The notes: generated by a model from the letters alone, not told the origin. 10,275 bases of DNA from Aquificaceae bacterium (GCA_015490115.1 WFYM01000122.1:1-10275), one strand, 5' to 3'. Counted from the stretch's first letter, positions 1-7,177 are shown. Numbers and translations: made by a program.

Positions 1-1323
1 CTTATACTCTACCAGATACAGGTCAAGTTCAGGGACGAGAAGAGACCGAGGTTCGGACTCATAAGGGGGAGGGAGTTCATAATGAAGGACGCCTACTCCT
101 TCGACGCGGACGAGATGTCAGCCATGATGTCCTACGAATCCATGAAGTTCGCCTACGACAGGATATTCAAAAAGCTCAAGATAGACTTCATAGTAGCCGA
201 GGCGAGCGTGGGAAACATAGGAGGGTCCATGTCCCATGAGTTCATAGCCTTCACCGACTACGGTGAGGCGAGGGTGGGCTTTTGTGAGAGTTGCGGATAC
301 GCAGCGAACGCTGAAATAATACCACTCAAAAGACCGAAGCAGGAGAAGGAGGAGGAAAGACCCTTAGAGAAGGTGAGGACTCCCGGAACTGACACGATAG
401 AGTCGCTCTCCGAATTCCTCAAGGTCCCTCCGAGGAAGATCCTAAAAGCCCTCCTCTACAGGGTAAGGGACGGCTGGGCTATGGTCCTCATAAGGGGGGA
501 CAGGGAGGTGGACGAGAACAAGTTGGAGGCTGTCCTCGGGACCGACGAGTTCAGGCTCGCCACCGACGAGGAGATAGAAAAGCTCCTCGGGACCAAAAAG
601 GGCTTTGTGGGTATCTTCAACCTGCCGGAGAACATTAGGACCCTCTGGGACAACTCCGTCTACGGTGTGAAGAACATGGTCGTTGCCCTCAACGAACCCG
701 ACTGGCACTACGTGAACGCAAACCCGGGAAGGGACTTCCGATACGGTGAGTTCTTCGACCTCGCGGAGGTAGTAGAGGGCGATCCCTGTCCCAAGTGCGG
801 TCAGCCCCTCAAGGTCAGGAGGGGTCTCGAACTCGGTCACATATTCCTCCTCGGGACGAGGTATTCGGAACCCATGAAGGCTTACTTCATGGACAAGGAC
901 GGGAAGGAAAAGCCCATAATAATGGGTTGCTACGGTATAGGTGTTTCGAGGGTGATGGCTGCGATAGTAGAGCAGCATCACGACGAGAGGGGTATAAAGT
1001 GGCCGACTCCCGTCGCCCCCTTCGAGCTTGAAATTATCTGCCTCAACATGTCTGATCAGGAACTCACAAAGGTGGCTGAGAAGATATATACAGAAGCCAA
1101 GGAAAAGGGCGTAGAAGTCCTCTACGACGACAGGGAGGAGAGTCCGGGCTTTAAGTTCGCGGACGCGGACCTCGTCGGCATACCCTACAGGATAGTAGTG
1201 GGAAGGAAGGTGAGGGAGGGGAAGGTGGAGATACAGAAAAGATCTACGGGAGAGAGCTGGGACGTCCCGGTTGAAGAGGCTGTCTCAAGAGTAAAGGAGA
1301 TGGTAGAGGGGGACAAGAGATGA
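1..1323 (+). CDS. proS: Prolyl-tRNA synthetase, bacterial type with editing domain (5' end missing)
   Basis: Class II aminoacyl-tRNA synthetase that charges tRNA-Pro with proline in the cytoplasm. The reading frame is open from base 1, so the gene starts outside the window. The 440 residues present plus about 130 missing would give the usual bacterial length near 570. Motif 2 is at the left edge (window residues 10-32: FRDEKRPRFG, then REFIMKDAYSFD). The inserted YbaK-like domain that edits mischarged Ala-tRNA-Pro follows (about residues 125-245), with a lysine in its LKALLY segment at the expected place. Motif 3 is MGCYGIGVSR (about 308-317), followed by the HGTP anticodon-binding domain (about 340-440, with LYDDREESPGFKFADADLVG). 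Two CxxC pairs (C95/C98 and C263/C266) could bind zinc, as in some other bacterial ProRS. The stop overlaps the next start as ATGA, so the two genes are probably cotranscribed. Identity is near certain. Confidence 0.98.
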   Translation, partial: LILYQIQVKFRDEKRPRFGLIRGREFIMKDAYSFDADEMSAMMSYESMKFAYDRIFKKLKIDFIVAEASVGNIGGSMSHEFIAFTDYGEARVGFCESCGYAANAEIIPLKRPKQEKEEERPLEKVRTPGTDTIESLSEFLKVPPRKILKALLYRVRDGWAMVLIRGDREVDENKLEAVLGTDEFRLATDEEIEKLLGTKKGFVGIFNLPENIRTLWDNSVYGVKNMVVALNEPDWHYVNANPGRDFRYGEFFDLAEVVEGDPCPKCGQPLKVRRGLELGHIFLLGTRYSEPMKAYFMDKDGKEKPIIMGCYGIGVSRVMAAIVEQHHDERGIKWPTPVAPFELEIICLNMSDQELTKVAEKIYTEAKEKGVEVLYDDREESPGFKFADADLVGIPYRIVVGRKVREGKVEIQKRSTGESWDVPVEEAVSRVKEMVEGDKR

Positions 1324-2180
1324 AGGTGGGTTTTGTGGGTCTCGGAAACTTGGGAAGGGCTATAGCGAAGAGGCTAAAGGATCAGGGTGTTGACCTTATA
1401 GTCTGGAACAGGACAAGAGAAAAGGCTGAGAAGTTCGCTGAGGAGACGGGTTCCGAGGTAGCAAGGAGTCCCAAGGATCTTATAAGCCGAGTGGAAAAGG
1501 TCTTCGTTATAGTCTTTGACTCTCAAGCTTCCGAGGAGGTGATCTTCGGTGAGGAGGGGATAGCGAAAGGTGACGTGAAGGGAAAGACAGTAATAGACAT
1601 GACAACTAACCACTTCAGGTATGCGGAGGTAGCATACGACGAACTCAAAAAGATCGGAGCCTACTACCTCGACGCACCTGTTCTCGGGAGCGTCATACCC
1701 GCTCAAAGAGGGGAGCTTACGGTGGTCGTCGGAGGGGATGAGGAGAGGTTCGAGGAGGTAAAACCCCTATTTGAGAAGTTCTGCAAGAACATATTTTACG
1801 TCGGTCCCGCAGGTAAAGCTACCAAGGTAAAGCTCATAAACAACATAGTCCTCGGGGGTTTTATGGACCTCATAGCTGAAGCTGTGGCAATAGCTGAGAG
1901 GGCGGGCATAGAAAAGGAGAAGATAGTTGAGATACTCAGCGCCGGTGCCGGAAAATCTTACATTTTAGACGTCAAGAAGAAGAAGATCTTGGAAGAAGAC
2001 TTCTCACCCCACTTCTCCGTGAACCTCATATACAAAGACCTCCACTACGCTCAAGATCTCATAAAAGATCTCGGTCTCTTCTCCTTTACGACCTCAGCGG
2101 TGAAGGAGACATACGGACTCGCAAGGAAGAAAGGACTCGGAGACCTCGACTTCTCAGCGGTCTACAAGGTCTTCGATTAG
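1320..2180 (+). CDS. NAD(P)-dependent beta-hydroxyacid dehydrogenase family oxidoreductase (glyoxylate/succinic semialdehyde reductase-like)
   Basis: A 286-residue cytosolic enzyme of the 3-hydroxyisobutyrate/6-phosphogluconate dehydrogenase superfamily, full length for the group. The N-terminal Rossmann domain opens with the dinucleotide motif GLGNLG (residues 7-12). N30-R31-T32 after the second strand resembles the NRT motif of NADPH-preferring GLYR-type members, so NADPH is my inferred cofactor. The substrate loop is DAPVLGSVIPAQRGELTVVVGG (118-139); the usual SGG is LGS here. The catalytic lysine is K171 with N175 (G165-x-A-x3-K-x3-N pattern), followed by the C-terminal helical domain. 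The ATG overlaps the proS stop by 4 bases, with a G-rich ribosome-binding site (about 1308-1312). Family membership is secure. The substrate is not: glyoxylate, succinic semialdehyde and 3-hydroxyisobutyrate are all possible. Its stop directly abuts the stop of convergent rpoD. Confidence 0.9.
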   Translation: MKVGFVGLGNLGRAIAKRLKDQGVDLIVWNRTREKAEKFAEETGSEVARSPKDLISRVEKVFVIVFDSQASEEVIFGEEGIAKGDVKGKTVIDMTTNHFRYAEVAYDELKKIGAYYLDAPVLGSVIPAQRGELTVVVGGDEERFEEVKPLFEKFCKNIFYVGPAGKATKVKLINNIVLGGFMDLIAEAVAIAERAGIEKEKIVEILSAGAGKSYILDVKKKKILEEDFSPHFSVNLIYKDLHYAQDLIKDLGLFSFTTSAVKETYGLARKKGLGDLDFSAVYKVFD

Positions 2181-2188
2181 TCAGACCT
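2167..2188. terminator. Small inverted repeat over the convergent stop codons (weak terminator candidate)
   Basis: AGGTCT (2167-2172) and AGACCT (2183-2188) are exact reverse complements around a 10-base loop. The loop plus the first base of the right arm holds the oxidoreductase stop TAG and the rpoD stop TGA. There is no clean T tract: on the plus strand CTTTT follows 7 bases later, and on the minus strand nothing similar follows. It could be a weak bidirectional terminator or chance. There is no other space for a terminator between the two genes. Confidence 0.25.
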
Positions 2189-3896
2189 CAAAGTCTTTTA
2201 GATACTTAGCTCTTGAGGGGTGTCTCAGCTTCCTTATGGCTTTCGACTCTATCTGCCTTATCCTCTCCCTCGTCACGTTGAACATCTTGCCCACCTGCTC
2301 GAGGGTGTATTCGGTCCCGTCAACGAGACCGTATCTGTATCTTAGGATCTCCCTCTCCTTCTCGGAGAGTGTCTCCAAGACCTTCTCGAGCTGTTCCCTC
2401 AGGAGCTTCCTTGCCACGTACTCTTCGGGGTTCGGTATGGACTTGTCTTCTATGAAATCCTTCAGGAAGGTGTCCTCGTCGTCACCTATCGGGGTCTCGA
2501 GGGATATGGGTTCCTGAGCGGATCTTAGAACCTTCCTCACCTTCTCCGGTGTCATCCCGAGGTGCTTGGCTATCTCCTCGGGTGTCGGCTCCCTTCCGAG
2601 TTCCTGGAAGAGCTTCTTGGAAGCCTTTATTATCCTGTTTATCGTCTCTATCATGTGGACGGGGATCCTTATGGTTCTGGCTTGGTCCGCTATCGCCCTC
2701 GTTATAGCCTGCCTTATCCACCAAGTAGCGTAAGTGGAGAACTTGTAGCCTTTACGGTAGTCGTATTTGTCCACAGCCTTCATGAGACCTATGTTCCCCT
2801 CCTGAATGAGGTCCAAGAAGTGGAGTCCCCTGTTTACATACTTCTTGGCTATGGAGACGACGAGTCTCAGATTCGACTGGATCATAACCTGCTTCGCCTT
2901 TACTACCTTCTTCCTCCCCTGCTCTATTATCTCCATCACCCTCTTTATCTCCTCAGGGATTATGCCTATCTCGTTTTTGAGCTTCTCTACTTCACGCTTT
3001 AAGGAAACATACTCGTTCACGAGGGAGTTGAACCTGTCGAAAGTATAGCCCGCGTTCCTTATCTTCTCCTGAAGATCCCTCCTGCTCAGGTATTCGTTTA
3101 TAAGCTCGTTTATGTCAGGGTGTATGGACTGGAGCTTCCTCTTTCTGGACTCGTAGTCCTTCCTCTTCCTGACGTATTTCTGGTAGAGTTTCAGAAGCTC
3201 GTCCGCTATCCTCTCGAACTTGGAATACTTAATCTTCATCTGGTGGACTATCCTGTTCATCTGGGCGTGCTTTTCTAAATACTCCCTCTTCGCCTCGGGT
3301 GTCCCCTCCTTGAGATATTTCTCCCTCGCCCTGAGAAGCTCCTTGTAAGCCCTTGCAAGCTCGAGACCCTTTTCCATGAAAAACCTCTCGTGCTTCTCGC
3401 AGTTTTCCTCGTAATACTCGCTGTTCGGATCCTCGTCTATGAGGTCCATTATGTCGCCTATCTTAAGTTTTCCGTTGCAGAGCTTCGCCCACTCTTGGAG
3501 GAGCCTCTCGACGAGGAAGGAGCTTCTGAGTAGTCCCCTCCTCATTATCTTCCTTCCCGTCTCTATCTGCTTGGCGTAGTAAATCTCCTGCTCCCTCGTG
3601 AGGAGGGGTATCTTCCCCATCTCTTTGAGGTAGAGCTTCACGGGGTCCCCGTCCCTTCCCATTACGGTGAAGGACTCCGCCGAGATCACAAGCTCGTCCA
3701 TCTGCTCTTTTTCCTCGTATTCCTCCTCGCTCTCGACAACTTGGATGTTGTGGCTGGCGAGGATGTCCATTATCTCCTCGAAGTCCTCGGAGGAGACGAC
3801 GTCCTCGTCAAGGACCTCGTTGATCTCATCGTAGGTAACAAAGCCCTTCTCCCTTCCTATTTCGATGAGCTGGCGAAGGGACTCCCTGTCTACCAT
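2181..3896 (-). CDS. rpoD: RNA polymerase primary sigma factor (sigma-70/RpoD)
   Basis: Housekeeping sigma factor that directs RNA polymerase to -10/-35 promoters. At 571 residues it has the full primary-sigma architecture. Region 1.1 is about 1-60, and region 1.2 about 84-125 (GDPVKLYLKEMGKIPLLTREQE). A long charged, mostly helical non-conserved region spans about 130-325. Regions 2.1-2.4 are about 333-402, with the -10 recognition helix YATWWIRQAITRAI at 389-402. Region 3 is about 403-485, and region 4 about 495-560 with the -35 helix-turn-helix TLEQVGKMFNVTRERIRQIE at 531-550. The ATG is preceded by GGGAGGT at 5 bases, which fixes the start. It lies 43 bases after dnaG, as in the classical macromolecular-synthesis operon. 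Retention of region 1.1 and the near-consensus recognition helices separate it from alternative sigma factors. Confidence 0.98.
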   Translation of the reverse strand: MVDRESLRQLIEIGREKGFVTYDEINEVLDEDVVSSEDFEEIMDILASHNIQVVESEEEYEEKEQMDELVISAESFTVMGRDGDPVKLYLKEMGKIPLLTREQEIYYAKQIETGRKIMRRGLLRSSFLVERLLQEWAKLCNGKLKIGDIMDLIDEDPNSEYYEENCEKHERFFMEKGLELARAYKELLRAREKYLKEGTPEAKREYLEKHAQMNRIVHQMKIKYSKFERIADELLKLYQKYVRKRKDYESRKRKLQSIHPDINELINEYLSRRDLQEKIRNAGYTFDRFNSLVNEYVSLKREVEKLKNEIGIIPEEIKRVMEIIEQGRKKVVKAKQVMIQSNLRLVVSIAKKYVNRGLHFLDLIQEGNIGLMKAVDKYDYRKGYKFSTYATWWIRQAITRAIADQARTIRIPVHMIETINRIIKASKKLFQELGREPTPEEIAKHLGMTPEKVRKVLRSAQEPISLETPIGDDEDTFLKDFIEDKSIPNPEEYVARKLLREQLEKVLETLSEKEREILRYRYGLVDGTEYTLEQVGKMFNVTRERIRQIESKAIRKLRHPSRAKYLKDFEV

Positions 3897-3939
3897 CTCC
3901 TACCTCCCACACAAATCTAATGAATATATGTGACTCTCA
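3897..3939 (-). promoter_or_regulatory. dnaG-rpoD spacer: strong RBS, AT-rich hairpin and possible -10 box
   Basis: This 43-base gap is the only sizeable spacer in the purC-dnaG-rpoD unit. Read on the minus strand it holds TATATT (3928-3923, five of six matches to a -10 box), with no convincing -35 at 17 bases. It also holds an imperfect hairpin with arms at 3932-3924 and 3916-3908 (CACATATAT / ATTTGTGTG, one U-U mismatch and one G-U pair). The ribosome-binding site GGGAGGT (3908-3902) abuts the 3' arm and lies 5 bases from the rpoD ATG. The RBS is clear. The promoter and the hairpin are tentative. In E. coli the matching spacer carries an mRNA-processing site, so that is a further possibility. 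Confidence 0.4.
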
Positions 3940-5517
3940 TCAGGTTTCAAGTCTCTGCCTCCTTCTCTTGAAGGGTCTGATACCTCCCCTGTGGGTCCTT
4001 ACCCACTCCCTCACAGCTTCCCTCAAGCTCACCTCCTCCCTCGGTATGTCTATTTTTAGTCTCGAGAGGGCTTCCTCGAAGCAACCCTTTATATCGCTGA
4101 CCTTCAGGTTCAGGACCTCTTCGGGAACCTCGTAGTATTCCTCCCTCAAGATAGCCTCCGCAAGCTCCCTAACCCTCGGGGAGAGGTCAAGCTCCTCCAA
4201 GTTTATCCTCGGCTTCAGTTCCATAAGTCCCTTCAGGAAGACCCTCTCGGTGAAGCTGAGCCTCGGTCCCTCCTCCTCCTTGGGAGGCTCTACCCTTTTG
4301 TATTTTTGGGATATCAGGACCTCCTGAGGTATCTTCGTAGCCCTGCTGAGTTCCGAAATCAGTGTGTAAGCCTTTATCTCGTCCCTCATGAAGGAGACAA
4401 AATACATGAAGTCTTTGACTACAGCCTCAACCTCTTTGCCCTCCTTTATCTCCCAAAGCATACCCGAGAAAAGCTCCCTCGCACCCTTTAGCATCTCCTT
4501 CAAGGTGGCTTTTCCTTCTTCCTTCAGGAAATCTTCAGGGTCTTTTCCTTCAGGCAAGAAAACGGGGTATACCTCCAAGTCCTCCCTGAGGAGGTAGGGG
4601 ACAGCGACCCTAACAGCCCTTCTCCCGGCCTCGTCCCCGTCGAAGAGGAGGTAGACTTTCTTTGTGAGCCTCGACAGGATCTTCGCGTGGGCTTCTCCGA
4701 AGGAGGTCCCGAGGGGTGCGACCGCGTTCCTGAACCCCTCCTGGTGCATCCTTATAACGTCGAAGTATCCCTCCACCACGATGGCGTAGCCGAGATCCTT
4801 CATGTAGCCTACCGCTTCCGGAAGCCCGAAGAGGAGTTCCCTCTTTTTGAAGACGTCGCTTTCGGGGGAGTTTACATATTTTGGACCCTCACCCTCTAAG
4901 GTCCTTCCCCCGAAGCCGACTACCCTCCCCTTTTGGTCCTTTATGGGTATTACGAGCCTCCTCAGGAAGAGGTCCCTGAACTTGTCCTCCCCGAACTTGG
5001 ACACGTTCCCCGTCTTCTCGTAAACTTCGAGACCTCCGATCTCTTTGAGGAAGCGGACGAGTTCCTCGGAAGAAGGTGAGTATCCGAGTCCGAACCTTCT
5101 TATAGTAGCTGTATCTATACCCCTTCCCTTCAGATACTCTACCGCCTCTTTGCTCTCTTTTAGCTTCCTCTGGTAGAAGCGGGCTACCTCTTCGAGGACT
5201 TCCAAGATCTTCGCCTTTTCAGCAGGCTCCTCCTTTATCCTCAGCCTTATGCCGTATCTCCTCGCTATCTGGAGTGCAGCTTGTATGTAGGATACGTTCT
5301 CGTATAGGGAGACGAACTTTATGGCGTCACCGCCCACCCCGCAACCGAAGCACTTGAATATCTGCCTCGAAGGGGAGACGTAGAAGGAGGGTGTCCTGTC
5401 GGGGTGGAAGGGACAGTTGGTCCTGTAGTTGGACCCTACCCTTTCGAGGCTGAGATACTCGGAGATAACGTCCACTATGTCTATCTCTCTCCTTAGGTCC
5501 TCTATGTCCGACGACAT
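3940..5517 (-). CDS. dnaG: DNA primase
   Basis: Makes the RNA primers for replication at the fork. With the ATG at 5517 it has 525 residues. The N-terminal zinc-binding domain carries C35, H38, C56 and C59 (CPFH, then CFGC). The primase catalytic core follows (about 110-240). The TOPRIM fold comes next with VVEGYFDV (E249) and the metal-binding DGDEAGRR (D293, D295). A short helical C-terminal region (about 405-525) ends in a basic tail, RPFKRRRQR, and is where the helicase contact would lie. The first residues, MSSDIEDLRREIDIVDVI, match my memory of Aquifex aeolicus DnaG, which favours this start. An in-frame TTG at 5556 would add 13 residues and overlap the purC stop as TTGA. Neither start has a strong ribosome-binding site, so translation may be coupled to purC. 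Confidence 0.97.
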   Translation of the reverse strand: MSSDIEDLRREIDIVDVISEYLSLERVGSNYRTNCPFHPDRTPSFYVSPSRQIFKCFGCGVGGDAIKFVSLYENVSYIQAALQIARRYGIRLRIKEEPAEKAKILEVLEEVARFYQRKLKESKEAVEYLKGRGIDTATIRRFGLGYSPSSEELVRFLKEIGGLEVYEKTGNVSKFGEDKFRDLFLRRLVIPIKDQKGRVVGFGGRTLEGEGPKYVNSPESDVFKKRELLFGLPEAVGYMKDLGYAIVVEGYFDVIRMHQEGFRNAVAPLGTSFGEAHAKILSRLTKKVYLLFDGDEAGRRAVRVAVPYLLREDLEVYPVFLPEGKDPEDFLKEEGKATLKEMLKGARELFSGMLWEIKEGKEVEAVVKDFMYFVSFMRDEIKAYTLISELSRATKIPQEVLISQKYKRVEPPKEEEGPRLSFTERVFLKGLMELKPRINLEELDLSPRVRELAEAILREEYYEVPEEVLNLKVSDIKGCFEEALSRLKIDIPREEVSLREAVREWVRTHRGGIRPFKRRRQRLET

Positions 5518-5552
5518 CGTCTTCTGAGAATTTAGGTCCCCGAAGTTTGGTG

Positions 5553-6254
5553 TCAAGAACCTCGGAGTGAGTCGAGGACCCTTTTGTAGCCTTCGAGGAG
5601 GTCGCCGAGATCGAACCTGAACCTGTCCTTGTCGAGCTTCTCCCCCGTTTTCTCGTCCCAGAGCCTCATGGTGTCTGGAGTGATCTCGTCGACGACCGCT
5701 ACCGAACCGTCGGGGAGCCTCCCGAACTCGAGCTTGAAGTCCACGAGGATTATCCCTCCTTTCGAGAAGACCTCCCTCAGGACCTCGTTTACCTTCAGGG
5801 CTGTCTCCTTCATTAGGGGGATCGCATCTTCGGGGGCGAGTCCGAGGAGGGTTATGTGTTCCTCGCAGACCATAGGATCGTGGAGCTTGTCGTCTTTCAT
5901 GAAGAACTCAAGGAGGGGTCTTTTGAACTTGGTCCCCTCCTTTATTCCGAGTCTCTTCACTATGCTTCCGGTAGCTACATTTCTCACAACAACCTCTACG
6001 GGGAACCTCTCAGCCCTCCAGACGAGCATTTCCCTTTCCGAGAGCTTCCGTATGTAGTGGGTCTTCACACCTCTTTTTTCGAGGACCTCAAAGAGTATGG
6101 AGGATATCGTGTTGTTCAGCTCCCCTTTACCTTTTATCTCCGCCTTTTTTACGCCGTCAAAAGCTGAGGCTGTGTCCTTGAAGAACAGGATCACCTTGTT
6201 CGGGTCTTCTGTCTCGTAAACTATCTTGGCTTTACCCTCGTAGAGCTTTCTCAT
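5553..6254 (-). CDS. purC: Phosphoribosylaminoimidazole-succinocarboxamide synthase (SAICAR synthetase)
   Basis: Purine biosynthesis enzyme that joins CAIR and aspartate using ATP to give SAICAR, in the cytoplasm. From the ATG at 6254 it has 233 residues, normal for the stand-alone bacterial enzyme. Visible signatures: LYEGKAKIVYET (4-15) of the ATP-binding loop, FKDTASAFDGVKK (25-37), FPVEVVVRNVATGS (84-97, PurC signature 1), LVDFKLEFG (170-178, PurC signature 2) and DEITPDTMRLWD (189-200). The frame is open for 58 more codons upstream, but that part has no PurC character and runs antisense into the divergent transporter. A second in-frame ATG at 6275 would add seven residues. I chose 6254 because family members begin a few residues before YEGKAK and because of the -10 box just upstream. 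It heads the purC-dnaG-rpoD unit. Confidence 0.96.
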   Translation of the reverse strand: MRKLYEGKAKIVYETEDPNKVILFFKDTASAFDGVKKAEIKGKGELNNTISSILFEVLEKRGVKTHYIRKLSEREMLVWRAERFPVEVVVRNVATGSIVKRLGIKEGTKFKRPLLEFFMKDDKLHDPMVCEEHITLLGLAPEDAIPLMKETALKVNEVLREVFSKGGIILVDFKLEFGRLPDGSVAVVDEITPDTMRLWDEKTGEKLDKDRFRFDLGDLLEGYKRVLDSLRGS

Positions 6255-6273
6255 TAGGTAAATTATAGATCCC
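6255..6273. promoter_or_regulatory. 19-base divergent spacer with perfect -10 box for purC
   Basis: On the minus strand a perfect TATAAT occupies 6267-6262, only 7 bases (6261-6255) before the purC ATG. Transcription would be expected to start at or within a base or two of that ATG, and no ribosome-binding site precedes it. The best -35 candidates upstream are poor (three of six at a long spacing). On the plus strand TATAGA (6264-6269) is a four-of-six -10 match just ahead of the transporter ATG at 6274. Base pairs 6273-6276 read CATG, so ATGs on both strands overlap here. Confidence 0.45.
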
Positions 6274-7167
6274 ATGCGGAGCCTTCTGTTCCTCGCCATA
6301 CTCTTTTCCTTTTCCTTTATGGGAATCGTCTGGAGGGGGTTCTTCTCCGAACTTGGAGAACTCATAGTCCCGCTCCTTGTCGTCATAATGGTCAGCATGG
6401 GGGTTACCTTAACCCCCGAAGACTTCAAGAGGATCCTGAAAAGACCTCTTACCGTTTTCTACGGCGCCCTTTTGCAGTTTACGGTGATGCCCGTCACCGG
6501 ACTTTTAGTCTCCCTGCTTTTAGGACTCGGAGCTGACCTCACAGCGGGCTTTGTCCTCGTCGGGTCCGCTCCGGGCGGGACAGCTTCTAACCTGATCACC
6601 TACGTATCGGGAGGTGACCTTCCCTACTCTATATCTATGACAGCTCTTTCCACCCTCCTCTCCCCCGTAGCTACACCCTTTTGGACTTGGTTCCTTATAG
6701 GGAAGATGGTTCCAGTTCCCTTTTTGGGCATGGCTCTCACGACCCTGAAGATCGTTGTCCTTCCTGTTCTCGCAGGTATGGTGGTCAGGAGGTTTCTGGG
6801 AGATAAGGTTTCAAAGGCCGAGAGGTTTCTCCCTTACGTTTCCATAACAGCCATCTCCTTCATCATAGCTGTCATATTCGCCGTGAACTTCGAAAAGCTG
6901 AGGGACCTTTCGTTAACGGTGGTTGCGGGGGTCCTCCTCCACAACTTGGCTGGTTTTTCCTTAGGTTTTTTCCTCGGGAAGTTGGCGGGTCTCGACAACA
7001 GGCAGGCTAAGACCCTCTCCATAGAGGTAGGTATGCAAAACTCGGGACTCTCGACCGTCCTCGCCCTCAAATACTTCTCACCACTTACCGCCCTCCCCTC
7101 CGCTGTCTTTAGCCTCTCCCAGAACGTCCTCGGCGTCCTACTTTCCATACCTTTCAGGAGGATATGA
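6274..7167 (+). CDS. Sodium-dependent transporter, BASS (bile acid:Na+ symporter) family
   Basis: Integral inner-membrane secondary transporter of 297 residues with about nine to ten hydrophobic helices, in the SBF/BASS fold. The core motifs are clear: GSAPGGTASNLITYVSGGDL (97-116), S127/T128 in the following helix, and EVGMQNSGLS (251-260). By comparison with the bacterial ASBT structures, S105, N106, T128, Q68, E251, M254 and Q255 fall where the two Na+ sites lie, so sodium coupling is well supported. Bacterial members carry small organic anions such as pantoate or keto acids as well as bile acids. The substrate cannot be read here, and bile acid itself is unlikely in a thermophilic autotroph. 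No ribosome-binding site precedes the ATG at 6274, and M16 (6319) is an alternative start that would shorten the first helix. It is transcribed alone, divergent from purC and convergent with the next gene. Confidence 0.9.
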   Translation: MRSLLFLAILFSFSFMGIVWRGFFSELGELIVPLLVVIMVSMGVTLTPEDFKRILKRPLTVFYGALLQFTVMPVTGLLVSLLLGLGADLTAGFVLVGSAPGGTASNLITYVSGGDLPYSISMTALSTLLSPVATPFWTWFLIGKMVPVPFLGMALTTLKIVVLPVLAGMVVRRFLGDKVSKAERFLPYVSITAISFIIAVIFAVNFEKLRDLSLTVVAGVLLHNLAGFSLGFFLGKLAGLDNRQAKTLSIEVGMQNSGLSTVLALKYFSPLTALPSAVFSLSQNVLGVLLSIPFRRI

Positions 7168-7177
7168 ATCAGTCCTC
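7158..7177. terminator. Small inverted repeat over the second convergent stop pair (weak terminator candidate)
   Basis: GAGGA (7158-7162) and TCCTC (7173-7177) pair exactly around a 10-base loop, with one possible G-U extension. The stop codons of the transporter (7165-7167) and the AtpZ-like gene (7171-7169) both lie in the loop. There is no T tract on either strand, and a 5-base stem is marginal at high temperature, so this may be chance. Confidence 0.2.

Noticed and set aside
442..981. 179-codon minus-strand frame opposite proS
   Set aside because: It is antisense to the conserved editing and motif-3 region of ProRS; open frames on the opposite strand are expected with this codon usage.
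2236..3048. Plus-strand open frames opposite rpoD
   Set aside because: They are antisense to the most conserved sigma regions; the hydrophobic look comes from reading Lys/Glu/Arg codons backwards.
5629..6167. Two plus-strand open frames opposite purC
   Set aside because: Both are shadows of purC, which carries both family signatures; they have no start signals or motifs of their own.
6255..6428. 58-codon N-terminal extension of purC
   Set aside because: It has no PurC similarity, is rich in Met/Thr/Ser/Lys, and is antisense to the transporter's first helices. The family start lies just before YEGKAK.
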